Of a stretch of DNA of 64,000 nucleotides, positions 41,792-50,440 are shown in pieces (position 1 is the stretch's first letter; each line of letters opens with the position of its first letter). Location: NCBI RefSeq assembly GCF_003696365.1, contig NZ_RFFM01000001.1, positions 945,852 through 1,009,851 on the forward strand. The letters are read 5' to 3'. This stretch comes from Stutzerimonas zhaodongensis (lineage in GTDB: Bacteria; Pseudomonadota; Gammaproteobacteria; Pseudomonadales; Pseudomonadaceae). The notes under the pieces are model-generated. The model was not told where the DNA came from. It saw only the letters and a list, made by a program, of their open reading frames with translations, and ran no database searches. Position numbers and translations under genes: made by a program.

Positions 41792-41903
41792 GCGTGCGCT
41801 CCCATCGTTCGATGGCGCGCTCGCGCCAATCCATCAGTTCATGCAGTGCCATGCCCTGCATCTGCTCGGGGGCCCAGTGGAACACCAGGGCGATGTCGGC
41901 CAT
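41781..41903 (-). CDS. Tail assembly chaperone part E' (gpE-like)
   Basis: 40 codons, MADIALVFHWAPEQMQ...WERTHGA, the conserved GpE+E' C-terminal segment. In P2 this part is made as an extension of gpE by a -1 frameshift. Here the -1 frame from the slippery heptamer at 41951-41957 runs in phase through this ATG to the stop at 41781. It overlaps the start of T by 11 bases. Confidence 0.85.
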   Translation of the reverse strand: MADIALVFHWAPEQMQGMALHELMDWRERAIERWERTHGA

Positions 41904-41911
41904 GACGTCAT

Positions 41912-42217
41912 CTACGCTTCGGGGGATTCCGCAGAGCTGGCCTTCTTCTGCAAAAAACCCGCGATGGCATCCGCGCAGCCCAGCAGATCGGCAACGTCCA
42001 AGGCCGCAACTTCCTGCTCGGTCAGGGTCGGCTGGCTGATGCGAGGTACCAGGCGGATGGTGGCGTTGACGTCGCCGTTGATCAGGTCGGCCAGCTTGAG
42101 GCCGCGCAGCTCGCCGGCAGCCGGTTTGCGCAAGGTGATCTCGATAATGGTGATCGTCTCGCCGCGCTTGATGGGCTCCTCGAGCACGATCTTGTCGCTG
42201 TAAGTGGGCTTTCTCAT
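41912..42217 (-). CDS. E: Tail assembly protein gpE
   Basis: 101 residues (KPTYSDKIVLEEPIKRGETITIIEITLRKP...), the P2 gpE family of tail assembly chaperones that load the tape measure protein. Near its 3' end, the codons GGT TTT TTG form the slippery site. Frame 0 ends at TAG 41912; a -1 shift gives E+E' of about 145 residues ending at 41781. Confidence 0.9.
   Translation of the reverse strand: MRKPTYSDKIVLEEPIKRGETITIIEITLRKPAAGELRGLKLADLINGDVNATIRLVPRISQPTLTEQEVAALDVADLLGCADAIAGFLQKKASSAESPEA
41951..41957 (-). promoter_or_regulatory. Slippery heptamer T TTT TTG for -1 frameshift
   Basis: On the minus strand GGT-TTT-TTG gives the P2-type T6G heptamer 13 codons before the E stop. The -1 frame is open across the stop and joins the E' frame. 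Confidence 0.85.
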
Positions 42218-42271
42218 GGGGTTGCTCCTTGGATTGATTCAGGAACGCCGGCGCGCTGGCCGGCGCCGGGA

Positions 42272-42787
42272 TTACAGGCCGATGGCCTTGCGGTGTTCGG
42301 CGAGGCGGTCTTCGCCGTTGACGATGAACACGAAGTTGAGCAGGTCGATTTCGATCTCCACGTTGCCGCCCACGCTGAGCTTGTAATAGCTGCAGGCGGT
42401 GGTGATGGAATGCTCGGTGTCCTCTCCAGACTCGGCATCGCCGAAGTCGATTTCTTCATGCCGGCCGCGGGCGACCACTTCGACGGCGGTGACCGCGCCG
42501 GTGTCGTCCTGCTGCACGGAACCGGCCCAGCGCAGCATCACGCCGTCAGCCTGCACGGCGCCGAACTGGCGCAGGACGGTCAGGTCCCAGCCGCCGAGGG
42601 TCCACTCGATCTGGATGCCATCGTCGCTGTGGCCAAGGTCGACCTTCACCGGGCCGTCCATGCCAGCGCCACGCCAGGCCTCGAGCTTGCGACCGAGGGT
42701 TGGCAGGGTGACGGACTTGCACTGCCCAACGTAGCTGCCGCCATCGTTGAACAGGTTCATGTGCTTGAGTTTCTTGGGCAGGGCCAT
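42272..42787 (-). CDS. FII: Major tail tube protein gpFII
   Basis: 171 residues, P2 FII family: ALPKKLKHMNLFNDGGSYVGQCKSVTLPTLGRKLE, then the GAGMDGPV block. It forms the inner tube of the contractile tail. It follows the sheath gene as in P2. Confidence 0.93.
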   Translation of the reverse strand: MALPKKLKHMNLFNDGGSYVGQCKSVTLPTLGRKLEAWRGAGMDGPVKVDLGHSDDGIQIEWTLGGWDLTVLRQFGAVQADGVMLRWAGSVQQDDTGAVTAVEVVARGRHEEIDFGDAESGEDTEHSITTACSYYKLSVGGNVEIEIDLLNFVFIVNGEDRLAEHRKAIGL

Positions 42788-42835
42788 GGCTGGGCTCTCC
42801 TACGGCGCGGCCGGAGCCGCGCGGATCAATTGGGA

Positions 42836-44029
42836 TTAGGCGGAGGTCACGCTGGCAGCGAAGTCGACCAGATAGCGGTCGGTGATGCGCTGGCGGAGCA
42901 TGAGGTTCTCGAGCGGCGGGACGGGGGTGTAGTCGTAGTCCAGGTACAGCTTGCCGGCCTTGAGGGTGTCCTTGTCGTTGGCGGCCGGGTCGAACCAGCA
43001 TTCGCCGTCGATGATGTAGCCGTTGCGCTTGAGCTCGCGGAACTTGGCGTTGATGCCTTCGACGATGTCGCGCACCAGGCTGCCGTGCATAGGCTTGTCG
43101 ATCGCCCAGAAATGCGCCTCGGCCATGGTGTCCGCCAGCACCTGGGCGGTGCGGGTGTAGTTCTCGAAGGCGAAGAGCGGATCCTCGGTGCAGGTGCGTG
43201 AGCCCCAGAAGCGGAAGCCATCCCGGCGGATCAGCGTGGTGACCTCCTCCGCGTTCAGCAAGCCGGCGTCGGTGGCCGGGTTCTGCAGGTCCCAGTAGAT
43301 GTCTTTCGACAGGCCGGTAACGCCATTAACCGGCACGTTGGAAAGCGTCTTGTGCCAGCCGACCTGCTCGTCCAACTTGGCGCGAAGGCCTAGGGCGCGA
43401 GCCACGGCGCTGGCCGGTACGTTGGCGCTGGTAGCGGTGTCCCAGTTGATGAAGTCCGGCCAGATCAGCATGAGCTCACGGGCGCCGAAGCCTGCACGGT
43501 AAGCGATCGCTTCGGAGACGGTGGCGCAGCCCCAGGCGCTGGCATAAGCAAAGGCCCGCAGCTGCTGGGCGATTGCAACGAGCTCGGTGGTGACAGGCAG
43601 CGAGTCGAGCCCAGGAATGCCGAGGATGCGCGGACGCACGCCCAGCTGGGCCTCAGCGGCGAGCAGTGCTTTCATGCCGGTGTACTGGCCGTCAGCGGTC
43701 ACGCCGCCGATGATCTTGGTGACCTGGTCGGCTTCCTTGGCGGCATCGTCGACACCATCACCATCAGCCACGCGAACCACAACGGTGACGGGTGAGGCTT
43801 GGTCGGCTATGGCATCGAGGCTGCGCGCCAAGGTGCCCAGCTCGCCGGCTTTGCCGGAAGCGGTCAGCACGTCGGTGAGCAGCACGGGTTTGTTCAGGGG
43901 GAAGGCAGTGGCGTCGGCATCGCTGGCGGTGCAGACCATGCCCACCACGGCGGTGGCGATTGTGCGGATGGGACGTGTGCCCTCGTTGATTTCGAGGACG
44001 CGGACGCCGTGATGGTAATCGGTGGCCAT
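42836..44029 (-). CDS. FI: Tail sheath protein gpFI
   Basis: 397 residues with the P2-type sheath start [31 protein letters not shown] and a conserved C-terminus ([19 protein letters not shown]). It forms the contractile outer tail layer. First gene of the F operon; an Ogr-type site lies at 44113-44131, about 85 bases upstream. Confidence 0.94.
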   Translation of the reverse strand: MATDYHHGVRVLEINEGTRPIRTIATAVVGMVCTASDADATAFPLNKPVLLTDVLTASGKAGELGTLARSLDAIADQASPVTVVVRVADGDGVDDAAKEADQVTKIIGGVTADGQYTGMKALLAAEAQLGVRPRILGIPGLDSLPVTTELVAIAQQLRAFAYASAWGCATVSEAIAYRAGFGARELMLIWPDFINWDTATSANVPASAVARALGLRAKLDEQVGWHKTLSNVPVNGVTGLSKDIYWDLQNPATDAGLLNAEEVTTLIRRDGFRFWGSRTCTEDPLFAFENYTRTAQVLADTMAEAHFWAIDKPMHGSLVRDIVEGINAKFRELKRNGYIIDGECWFDPAANDKDTLKAGKLYLDYDYTPVPPLENLMLRQRITDRYLVDFAASVTSA

Positions 44030-44112
44030 TGGGCAGCTCCTGGTGGGCGTGGTGCCAGTTCAGTGAGCCTTGATCGTGACGCGCGCGCGCAAGAGCTGCG
44101 AGCGGCGGGCCG

Positions 44113-44131
44113 TGTAGCGGCGGGTGTTACA
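44113..44131 (-). promoter_or_regulatory. Ogr-type late promoter site (PF)
   Basis: TGTAGCGGCGGGTGTTACA, a 19-bp TGTA...TACA dyad upstream of the sheath gene. It matches the site before gpV at 17 of 19 positions and that between O and P at 11 of 19. A GCGCGCGCGC run lies about 25 bases closer to the gene, and a GC-rich run is also present by the other two sites. Confidence 0.72.
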
Positions 44132-44173
44132 GCGCGCAGGTACAATCTCGCGCATCTAAAGGGAGAAACGAAG

Positions 44174-44728
44174 ATGCTGAAGAAATGCATGGTGTTCATC
44201 GCGACAGCGGTAGTGATCGCCGCGATTTTTATTGCACTGGGGGGTGCCGAAGAAAACCCGATGCTTGGCTTCGGCCTGTCGCTCACGCTTATAGCCGGCC
44301 TAGTAACGATGGGACTTTCGACCATGAGCAAGATGGTTGCTATGCGCGTCCAGTTCGAGCCAACTGAAGCGCCGGAGAACAAGCAGTCGAGCCGTTTTAC
44401 GCATACCCATCAGCTGCAGGGTCTCGATAACCAAAAGTCAGAAACCTTCAGATTGCTCCAAGACGTGTCCGCTTCGGTCGACGAGCTGGAGCAAAAAGTC
44501 TCCAGCATGGAATTCGATCAGCGGGCGCTAAAAAATCACGTACGCATATGTTTTGACAACATCCGCTACCACGAAATAGTCACCCTTCCCCAGGCTCTTG
44601 CTTCGTCGTGGGGCGGCACGGTTATGAGCACCGTAGTCGGCTTAGTAGGAGCCGTGATCGCAGCGTTTCCGCAAGCCGCTTTCCAGTACGCTCAATCCGC
44701 TAACGCTCTGCTGCAAACGGCGATCTGA
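44174..44728 (+). CDS. Membrane protein with coiled coil, cargo on the opposite strand
   Basis: 184 residues from ATG 44174, with GGGAG upstream. Two N-terminal helices (CMVFIATAVVIAAIFIALGG and LGFGLSLTLIAGLVTMGL), a central coiled coil (LQDVSASVDELEQKVSSMEFDQ) and a C-terminal hydrophobic segment (GTVMSTVVGLVGAVIAAF). It lies between the sheath and the tail fibre operons and reads against both, so it is an independent unit, with a possible -10 (TACAAT, 44141) and a terminator. Likely made in the lysogen; superinfection exclusion is possible. Unknown family. Confidence 0.7.
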   Translation: MLKKCMVFIATAVVIAAIFIALGGAEENPMLGFGLSLTLIAGLVTMGLSTMSKMVAMRVQFEPTEAPENKQSSRFTHTHQLQGLDNQKSETFRLLQDVSASVDELEQKVSSMEFDQRALKNHVRICFDNIRYHEIVTLPQALASSWGGTVMSTVVGLVGAVIAAFPQAAFQYAQSANALLQTAI

Positions 44729-44731
44729 CGA

Positions 44732-44756
44732 ACCGGTCCCGATTAAGGGGGACCGG
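44732..44756. terminator. Hairpin after the membrane cargo gene
   Basis: ACCGGTCCC and GGGACCGGT pair across 7 bases between the convergent cargo gene and tail fibre assembly gene. Confidence 0.7.
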
Positions 44757-44771
44757 TATAAAGGCGCCTGT

Positions 44772-45335
44772 TCAGGTTTGTGCATTCCCAACACCCACCA
44801 CTGCTGCCTGAATGGCGGCGATGGTTTCGGCGGCAATGTTCTGGGCCTGTTGGGTGTCGCCCGCTTCCATCGCCTGCTGGACGAGCTCCTTGGCCTGCAG
44901 GCGGGTTTCGCGGATCTGGTACAGCGCCTCGGTGTAGGCCGCAGCCTCGGCGAGGATGTCGTCTGCCGCTTGCTGCGCAGTGCGGCCGTTGATGGCCCAG
45001 GCGGCGACGGTGCGGGGCACATTGTCCGCTGGGTAGCCGGCGGCCTTGAACTGGGCCGCTTCGGCAGCTGCGCGCTCGTACTCAATGGTCCGGGTTGGGT
45101 CGCCGACGACAGCAGCGCGGGCGGTGTCGGCTGCAAGGTCGATCCGTACACGGAGGTCGCTTGCGGAAACGGACGGCACGCTAGGAGCGTGGAATTTTGT
45201 TCCATCCCACACCCAACCTGGAGCGCACCCTAATGCTTGGCCCACCGCCTGCCATATTAGCGAGGGATGAAAACGCCCTGCTGGGTCTAGGTCCGTGATT
45301 TCGGCCACGGTGCCGTTTTCGATTCGCGCCCACAT
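44772..45335 (-). CDS. Tail fibre assembly-like protein
   Basis: 187 residues: a short N-terminal domain (MWARIENGTVAEITDLDPAGRFHPSLIW) common in phage proteins that follow tail fibres, and an Ala/Gln-rich helical C-terminus (QQAADDILAEAAAYTEALYQIRETRLQAKEL). In P2 this place is held by the fibre chaperone gpG. The product may help fold the fibre tip. The 5' end lies six bases before the fibre stop. ATG 45335 has been chosen among three close ones. Confidence 0.7.
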   Translation of the reverse strand: MWARIENGTVAEITDLDPAGRFHPSLIWQAVGQALGCAPGWVWDGTKFHAPSVPSVSASDLRVRIDLAADTARAAVVGDPTRTIEYERAAAEAAQFKAAGYPADNVPRTVAAWAINGRTAQQAADDILAEAAAYTEALYQIRETRLQAKELVQQAMEAGDTQQAQNIAAETIAAIQAAVVGVGNAQT

Positions 45336-45340
45336 AGTCA

Positions 45341-46777
45341 TCACCACTCGATTATCACGACGCCAGGCATGCCTTGCGTTGTTGTTGTTTCGGACCCGCC
45401 GCCGCCAGAGCCTGGCGCAGCGCCGGAGAGCCCGCCCCCGCCCGATGACCTTACCCCGCCGCCGAATATTGATACGCCTCCGTCACCTGAACCACCGATA
45501 CCGGCACCGCCTTGAACAGGGCCGTCAGACCCGAAGCCGCCCGCGATATTCAGAGTTCCCCCGGCTCCAGCACCAGGGCCTCCGCCAGCCGAATTCGAGC
45601 CGGCATATTGCTGGCCGCCAAAACCACCCGTAGCGGAGCAGTAAACGCCAAACGAGGTCGTGCCACCCGACGTTGAACCGAATTGCCCACCAGCACCGAC
45701 AGTAACTGCAACCGATGCGACTCCAGACAGTGCCTGTTTCTTCTTTGCGCAGCCTCCTGCGCCGCCCCCGCCCCCTCGCCCGTTGCTTGAACCTGAAGCG
45801 CCTGCACCGCCACCGCCGACGACAGTTACAGTTGGAACGCGGCGACCACTTCGAAGCACCGCCGGAACGGTAAACGTATGATTCCCGACTCCGGTATAGG
45901 CCAGAAGCCCGCCGGCAATACTGCCCGGCAGCTGCGCCTGTCCAACACACCACCATTTGCCGGCGCCATCGCTGCGCAACCGCAGGAAGTCGCCAGCAAA
46001 TAGCAGCTCGGTGGTGGCCTGTCCCGCCGCCTCAGCCGTGGTATCGAGCATGATTTTGTCGGTACCACTCGCGGCGATCGCCAAGGCGTTGCTGGTCACA
46101 TCGACCCGCCGCAGCGTGACCTCACGCACGCCGATGGCTGCGTTAGCAGCCGGCAACGTGAAGGTGCGCGCCCCGCCACTGGCGTCGAGGAGTAGCAGGC
46201 CAAGCTGCGCTGCGGTAATGGCTGCCGTAGCGGAAAGCGTGACGACGCCCCCGCGCAGCTGGTACTGGCTGTGAGGGTCGGTTGCGGCGAGGTGGTCGAC
46301 AATCAACGTATCGGCGTAGGCACGCGTTGCCAACACCACGCTCGGGTCGATCTTTAGCGAGATGCTCTGTGTGCTGCTCACTAGGATATTGAGGCGAACC
46401 ACCTGAGTGCGACCGCTGCCCTGGGCAAGTTCCGGCTTGTAGGTCGGCGGGCAGTTGGCCACGGCAACCAGGTCACCCGCTTCGTCGTATAGACCGATCT
46501 CGCGGATCCACCAGCCGCCGACGTCCTCGGGGATGACCTGCTCGGCGATGATGATCGAGCTGTTGTTCGCGTCGATGCTCAGCTGGTTAAGTGGGGCCCG
46601 GCGACGTTCGTTGACGAGCGCAGTTTGCGTGCGGATGGGCATGGGCTCCGCGCCGTTGCCATCGCCCACGCCGAGCTGGGTAATGTTCCAGGGCACGCCC
46701 AGGGCGGTGGCGTTGGCCAACCGGGCCTCACCGACGGCGGTGAGAATGGCCATAAATTTCGAGTTCTGGTCTGCCAT
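45341..46777 (-). CDS. H: Tail fibre protein (gpH-like) with glycine-rich tip
   Basis: 478 residues. The N-terminal 150 residues are the phage tail-collar/fibre domain of P2 gpH (FMAILTAVGEARLANATALG, IIIAEQVIPEDVGGWWIREIGLYDE). The last 160 residues are a chain of Gly-rich runs (GGGGAGASG, GRGGGGGAGGCAKKKQ, GGGPGAGAGG, GGGGLSGAAPGSGGGG) ending GMPGVVIIEW. Such tips are seen in fibres that fold into polyglycine helices and carry variable loops for receptor binding. It decides host range. Confidence 0.85.
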   Translation of the reverse strand: MADQNSKFMAILTAVGEARLANATALGVPWNITQLGVGDGNGAEPMPIRTQTALVNERRRAPLNQLSIDANNSSIIIAEQVIPEDVGGWWIREIGLYDEAGDLVAVANCPPTYKPELAQGSGRTQVVRLNILVSSTQSISLKIDPSVVLATRAYADTLIVDHLAATDPHSQYQLRGGVVTLSATAAITAAQLGLLLLDASGGARTFTLPAANAAIGVREVTLRRVDVTSNALAIAASGTDKIMLDTTAEAAGQATTELLFAGDFLRLRSDGAGKWWCVGQAQLPGSIAGGLLAYTGVGNHTFTVPAVLRSGRRVPTVTVVGGGGAGASGSSNGRGGGGGAGGCAKKKQALSGVASVAVTVGAGGQFGSTSGGTTSFGVYCSATGGFGGQQYAGSNSAGGGPGAGAGGTLNIAGGFGSDGPVQGGAGIGGSGDGGVSIFGGGVRSSGGGGLSGAAPGSGGGGSETTTTQGMPGVVIIEW

Positions 46778-46778
46778 A

Positions 46779-47387
46779 TCAGCGGATGTCCATGGTGTCG
46801 ATGACGTGTTCGCGTGCGCCCCAGGCCAGCGTGCCGCCGACCTCGATATCGCGCGCCGCGGGTGGGTATACGGTGAGCTCGTCGCCTGTGGTCAAGGCAG
46901 CGCCGATGTGTGCGGTGCCAGCGACGTCCAGCCCGATGGCTAGCCCCACCAGGTGGCGGCTGACGGGCTTGGCGTCGTCAATGAGCCAGGTCAGTTCCTG
47001 GTACATGGCCTCGGTGATGCCGGTATCGAGCACGCCGACCAATAGGCGGAAGGTGCCGGGGACGCCGAGCGGGGCCTCCTCCCACCACTCACGCACCTCG
47101 ATTAGATAGCCCAAGGGTTCCACCACGCGGCGAAGCGCGCCGATGGTGCCTTTGTGGGCATGGATGAAATACGCGGCGCGGATGGCATCGCGCTTAGCAC
47201 GATCGGGCCAGGCGCTGGACCAGCGATCGACGGAATACGCCCAAGCGAGATACGGCAATAGCTCGGCTGGGCAGGTGTCTGGGTTCCAGAGCTCGCGCAA
47301 TGGCACAGGTACGCGCTGCAGCTGGGCGAGCGCCTCGGCGGCGAGGCGTTCCAGCTCGCTGGCGTTTGGCGGCAGCAGGCTCTGCAT
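46779..47387 (-). CDS. I: Baseplate protein gpI
   Basis: 202 residues with the P2 gpI pattern LLPPNASELERLAAEALAQL, then ELLPYLAWAYSVDRWSSAWP and RDAIRAAYFIHAHKGTIGALRRVVEPLGY. It is a baseplate wedge part. It overlaps the stop of gpJ and precedes the fibre gene, as in P2. Confidence 0.92.
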   Translation of the reverse strand: MQSLLPPNASELERLAAEALAQLQRVPVPLRELWNPDTCPAELLPYLAWAYSVDRWSSAWPDRAKRDAIRAAYFIHAHKGTIGALRRVVEPLGYLIEVREWWEEAPLGVPGTFRLLVGVLDTGITEAMYQELTWLIDDAKPVSRHLVGLAIGLDVAGTAHIGAALTTGDELTVYPPAARDIEVGGTLAWGAREHVIDTMDIR

Positions 47388-48298
47388 CAGGCCTCCGCTA
47401 CCGTGACGGTGTAGCCGGTGCAGTACGGCGATTGCGCTTCGGTTGCAACGATATCGACCCAGGCGGGCAGCTCGACGCGGCGCACACCCTCGATGTGCAG
47501 TGCGGCATCGAGCGCGGAGCGGTTGACCTCCAGCCCCAAGCGGCGGCGCTGGTTGACCAGGGCGGCAAGCCGGGTTTCGGCGGCGGCACGGATCGGCTCG
47601 GCTTCTGGCCCTACGGTGTTGAGGTGCAGCACAGCGGTGACGCTATAGGGCAGCACCTCGGCGCTTTGCACGGTGAGGCGATCGGCTACCGGGCGGCGGT
47701 CTTCGTCGCCGAGGTAGGCAGCCACTGTCGCGAGCAGATCGGGCTCCGCGGTGCCGTCGTTCAGGGCGCTTTGTACTGTGACCACCACTTCCGCCGGGCT
47801 GGGGCTGATGCAGGACGCATCCGCTGCGCGGCCATCGGCGCTGCGTGCGTGGAATATGTAAGCGTTGCGCGGGCCGGCGGTGCTGAGCCCTTCCATCGCC
47901 ATCTGGATCCGCTCGCGCAGCGAATCGTCAGACTCCATCACCGCAGCCACAGGCGGCACGGCGCTCGGGTTGGCCGGGGTGATGACCAACCTGGCCACAT
48001 TGAAGCGGGCGCCGATCTGCTCCAGGTCGGCCCCCTTGGCGAACGGCAGTAGCACGGCGAGCGCGGCCTCGTTGATGCGCTGGCGAAGCAGCGTTTCGCG
48101 GTAGGCGCTCTCCTGCAGCAGCTTGGTCAGCGGCTCGGACTCAAGCTCCAGGGTGGCGGCGATCTGCGCCTGCTGAGCGGCTGGCCATAGGCTGACGGCA
48201 TAGGCCTTGCGCTCGGCGAGGATCTGCTCGTAGTCGAGCTGCTCGATCACGTCCGGCGTGGGCAGCTGGGCCAGGTCGATGGGGGTGAACGTGGTCAT
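47387..48298 (-). CDS. J: Baseplate protein gpJ
   Basis: 303 residues, P2 gpJ/gp47-like baseplate assembly protein: IDLAQLPTPDVIEQLDYEQILAERKA at the start, GADLEQIGARFNV and SPSPAEVVVTVQSALNDG in the middle. It forms the baseplate wedge with gpI and gpW. Four-base overlap with gpW. Confidence 0.93.
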   Translation of the reverse strand: MTTFTPIDLAQLPTPDVIEQLDYEQILAERKAYAVSLWPAAQQAQIAATLELESEPLTKLLQESAYRETLLRQRINEAALAVLLPFAKGADLEQIGARFNVARLVITPANPSAVPPVAAVMESDDSLRERIQMAMEGLSTAGPRNAYIFHARSADGRAADASCISPSPAEVVVTVQSALNDGTAEPDLLATVAAYLGDEDRRPVADRLTVQSAEVLPYSVTAVLHLNTVGPEAEPIRAAAETRLAALVNQRRRLGLEVNRSALDAALHIEGVRRVELPAWVDIVATEAQSPYCTGYTVTVAEA

Positions 48299-48648
48299 GC
48301 TGCAGCTCCAAGGGCGAGCGGCACGCGCAAGCTGAGCGGCTCGTTGCTGTCGGTGCGGGTGCCTTCCAGATCAAGGACGGCTTGGCCGGGCGCATCGCCA
48401 AGGCTGAGCTGCACGCGGCTCAAGCGGATGCGCGGCTCCCAGCGCATCAGCGCCATGGCTGTGGCGGCATAGGCCTGCAGGCGGGTGGCGTCGTTGAACG
48501 GGGCGTCGATTAGGTCAGGCAGTTGGCTGCCGTATTCCCGGCGCATCACGCGCGAGCCGATCGGCGTGGTGAGGATGTCGGCGATCGACTGCTGCAGGTG
48601 CGCGGCATCGCTGATCGTGCGGCCGGTTTTCGCGGACATACCGATCAT
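48295..48648 (-). CDS. W: Baseplate protein gpW (gp25-like)
   Basis: 117 residues with the gp25 fold pattern TTPIGSRVMRREYGSQLPDLIDAP. gpW is a baseplate wedge protein. Four-base overlaps on both sides tie it into the V-W-J-I operon. Confidence 0.93.
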   Translation of the reverse strand: MIGMSAKTGRTISDAAHLQQSIADILTTPIGSRVMRREYGSQLPDLIDAPFNDATRLQAYAATAMALMRWEPRIRLSRVQLSLGDAPGQAVLDLEGTRTDSNEPLSLRVPLALGAAA

Positions 48649-49178
48649 TGCGGTTTCCCCGTGCTGCTTGGGCCGCTTTGCACGCCGCTGTGAACGTGAC
48701 TGACCAGACTGATGCCTGCCGCGACCACGTCGTCACTGACGGTTACCAGCCCGGTGATGGTGACATCGCCCAGGATGGTGACGCCGCCGGTGGCGGTGAT
48801 CTGCGCCTTGCCACCATCGGGCAGCGTGGCGGTGAGCGTGTGGCTGTCGTGGTCGTAATCGATCACAGCCCCGTCCGGGTATGTCCGGCGGCGCACGTTG
48901 GCGCTGTTCGCCGGGGCCGGACGTTGCTGTGAATAGAGCCCGACCAGGGCAACGCCCTGAGCCGGTTCGCCGCTAGGGCTGAAAAGGATGCATTGCTCGC
49001 CGACGGTTGGTGGGTCCCAGTCGAGGCTGCTACCAGCGCGCAGGGCGAGCCAGGGCAGATTGGGAACGGTGAGCCCGCCGGAACTGACCGTGCAGCGCGC
49101 AGCCTGGTGGTCCACCGCGGCGATGGTGCCGAGGCGGATCAGGTTGTCGATGCGGCGAATCAGGTCAGAGATGTTCAT
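48645..49178 (-). CDS. V: Baseplate spike protein gpV
   Basis: 177 residues: an OB fold (LGTIAAVDHQAARCTVSSGGLTVPNLPW), then repeats that form the beta-helix (ADGAVIDYDHDSHTLTATLPDG) and a His-x-His (VSHVHSG) end that binds metal at the spike tip. gpV is the membrane-piercing spike. First gene of the V operon; an Ogr-type site lies 47 bases upstream. Confidence 0.92.
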   Translation of the reverse strand: MNISDLIRRIDNLIRLGTIAAVDHQAARCTVSSGGLTVPNLPWLALRAGSSLDWDPPTVGEQCILFSPSGEPAQGVALVGLYSQQRPAPANSANVRRRTYPDGAVIDYDHDSHTLTATLPDGGKAQITATGGVTILGDVTITGLVTVSDDVVAAGISLVSHVHSGVQSGPSSTGKPQ

Positions 49179-49224
49179 GGGCCCATGCTGGCGGTCGCGC
49201 GCGCGCGGCGCATTCGCTGGGCTG

Positions 49225-49243
49225 TGTAGCGGTGGGCGTTACA
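49225..49243 (-). promoter_or_regulatory. Ogr-type late promoter site (PV)
   Basis: TGTAGCGGTGGGCGTTACA, 19 bp, upstream of gpV; it differs from the PF site at two positions. A GCGCGCGCGCG run follows toward the gene at about 49196-49206. Confidence 0.72.
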
Positions 49244-49246
49244 GGA

Positions 49247-49705
49247 TCAAGGAACCAGGTGCTCGAGCAGGCGGTCGCGGATCAACTCCACATCCGAAGG
49301 TGTGAAGCCCAAAACTTCGCGGCGGGCGTATTGAACGTCCGGCATGCCCCGGCCGGGTTTGTCCCGCAGGCCGTACTGGTGAATACGGGCGATGCGCGAC
49401 ACGCGACTGGTGAAGCCGATGGCGATCGAACTGGCATCGCTCTGCAGCCGCATGTAGCGGGCGGTGCGCAGCTTGGTGAGCATCTTCTTGCGTTTGATGC
49501 GGCCCTGCTTGGCGCGTAGCTCCTCGCGGGGCTTGCGCGGTGCGTAGGGCGTGCCATCGGCGTTCTTCTGGGCGGCGATGCGCTGCTGCTGGCTACGCCG
49601 CAGGTCGCGGGCGACGGATTGGGTAATTTTGCGCCGCTCGGCGGGCTTCAGCCGGTTGAGCAGCGCGCCGGCCCAGTCTTCAAGCGCGCGCAGATCGTCA
49701 GCCAT
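49247..49705 (-). CDS. S: Tail completion protein gpS
   Basis: 152 residues of the phage virion morphogenesis family (P2 gpS): ALEDWAGALLNRLKPAERRKITQSVARDLRRSQQQRIAAQKNADGTPYAPRK. Needed for tail completion with gpR. It overlaps gpR by eight bases. Confidence 0.92.
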   Translation of the reverse strand: MADDLRALEDWAGALLNRLKPAERRKITQSVARDLRRSQQQRIAAQKNADGTPYAPRKPREELRAKQGRIKRKKMLTKLRTARYMRLQSDASSIAIGFTSRVSRIARIHQYGLRDKPGRGMPDVQYARREVLGFTPSDVELIRDRLLEHLVP

Positions 49706-50183
49706 TGGCGCCCCACTCGGCGAGCAGCTCGCCGTCGCTGGTCTCTACGCGCATTGCCGGTACAAGGAACAGTTCGTCATCGACCACGGGCTCAGCCGGG
49801 TGGCTGACCTGCAGGGTGCCATCTGCCCGGCGCTTTACGATCACGCGCTCGGTGAGCGGCAGCGTAATGGAAAGGTCCACTTTGCTGTTGTCGAGGATGT
49901 CCGCCTCGAACTTGATCGCGTCGCGGCCCTTCTCCAGGTTCTCCATCAGCTCGCGCTGGTTGACCAGCACCCAGGCAAACAGCGGGATGGCCACTGCATC
50001 CGGATGGCCGGCGAAGTCGGTGAGGATGATGTTGAGCGTGTAGCTGTACTCAAACGACAGGCCCGGCGCCGCGGTGCTGCGCATGCTGCCGTTGTCGACG
50101 AAGGTGAGCAGCCGATCGGGGTTGCGCTTGAGCTCGGGCACCGCAGCCACCAGGTGGGCGCGGAGGGATTCGGGTTTGTTCAT
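49698..50183 (-). CDS. R: Tail completion protein gpR
   Basis: 161 residues with the P2 gpR pattern MNKPESLRAHLVAAVPELKRNPDRLLTFVDNG and EYSYTLNIILTDFAGHPDAVAIPLFAWV. It takes part in tail completion. The ATG overlaps the stop of the outer spanin gene. Confidence 0.92.
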   Translation of the reverse strand: MNKPESLRAHLVAAVPELKRNPDRLLTFVDNGSMRSTAAPGLSFEYSYTLNIILTDFAGHPDAVAIPLFAWVLVNQRELMENLEKGRDAIKFEADILDNSKVDLSITLPLTERVIVKRRADGTLQVSHPAEPVVDDELFLVPAMRVETSDGELLAEWGANG

Positions 50184-50440
50184 GGCGTGGCGCTGCGCTG
50201 GTTGTGGTCAACGACCAGATCAACCTTGGCCGCACATTCTCCCCAGGCGCTCATGAGGTAATCGCTGTCGTCGCTGAGCTCGCCGTTACTGGACGGGGCT
50301 GCCGGGTTGAGCATGCAGCGCGTCACGACCGGACAGCCACTGACGGTAACCTGCGGCTCCGGTGATGGCGGGACGTTGGTGCAGGCGGCGAGCAGCATCA
50401 GGGAGAGGCTGATCAGCCCAGTTTTGCAGAGGTGGGTCAT
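50180..50440 (-). CDS. lysC: Outer-membrane spanin (Rz1/LysC-like lipoprotein)
   Basis: 86 residues from ATG 50440: a lipoprotein signal (LISLSLMLLAAC) with the lipobox Cys at 20, then a Pro-rich stretch (VPPSPEPQ). The gene starts inside the inner spanin frame, the standard nested Rz/Rz1 layout. The pair links both membranes and disrupts the outer one in the last lysis step. Confidence 0.85.
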   Translation of the reverse strand: MTHLCKTGLISLSLMLLAACTNVPPSPEPQVTVSGCPVVTRCMLNPAAPSSNGELSDDSDYLMSAWGECAAKVDLVVDHNQRSATP

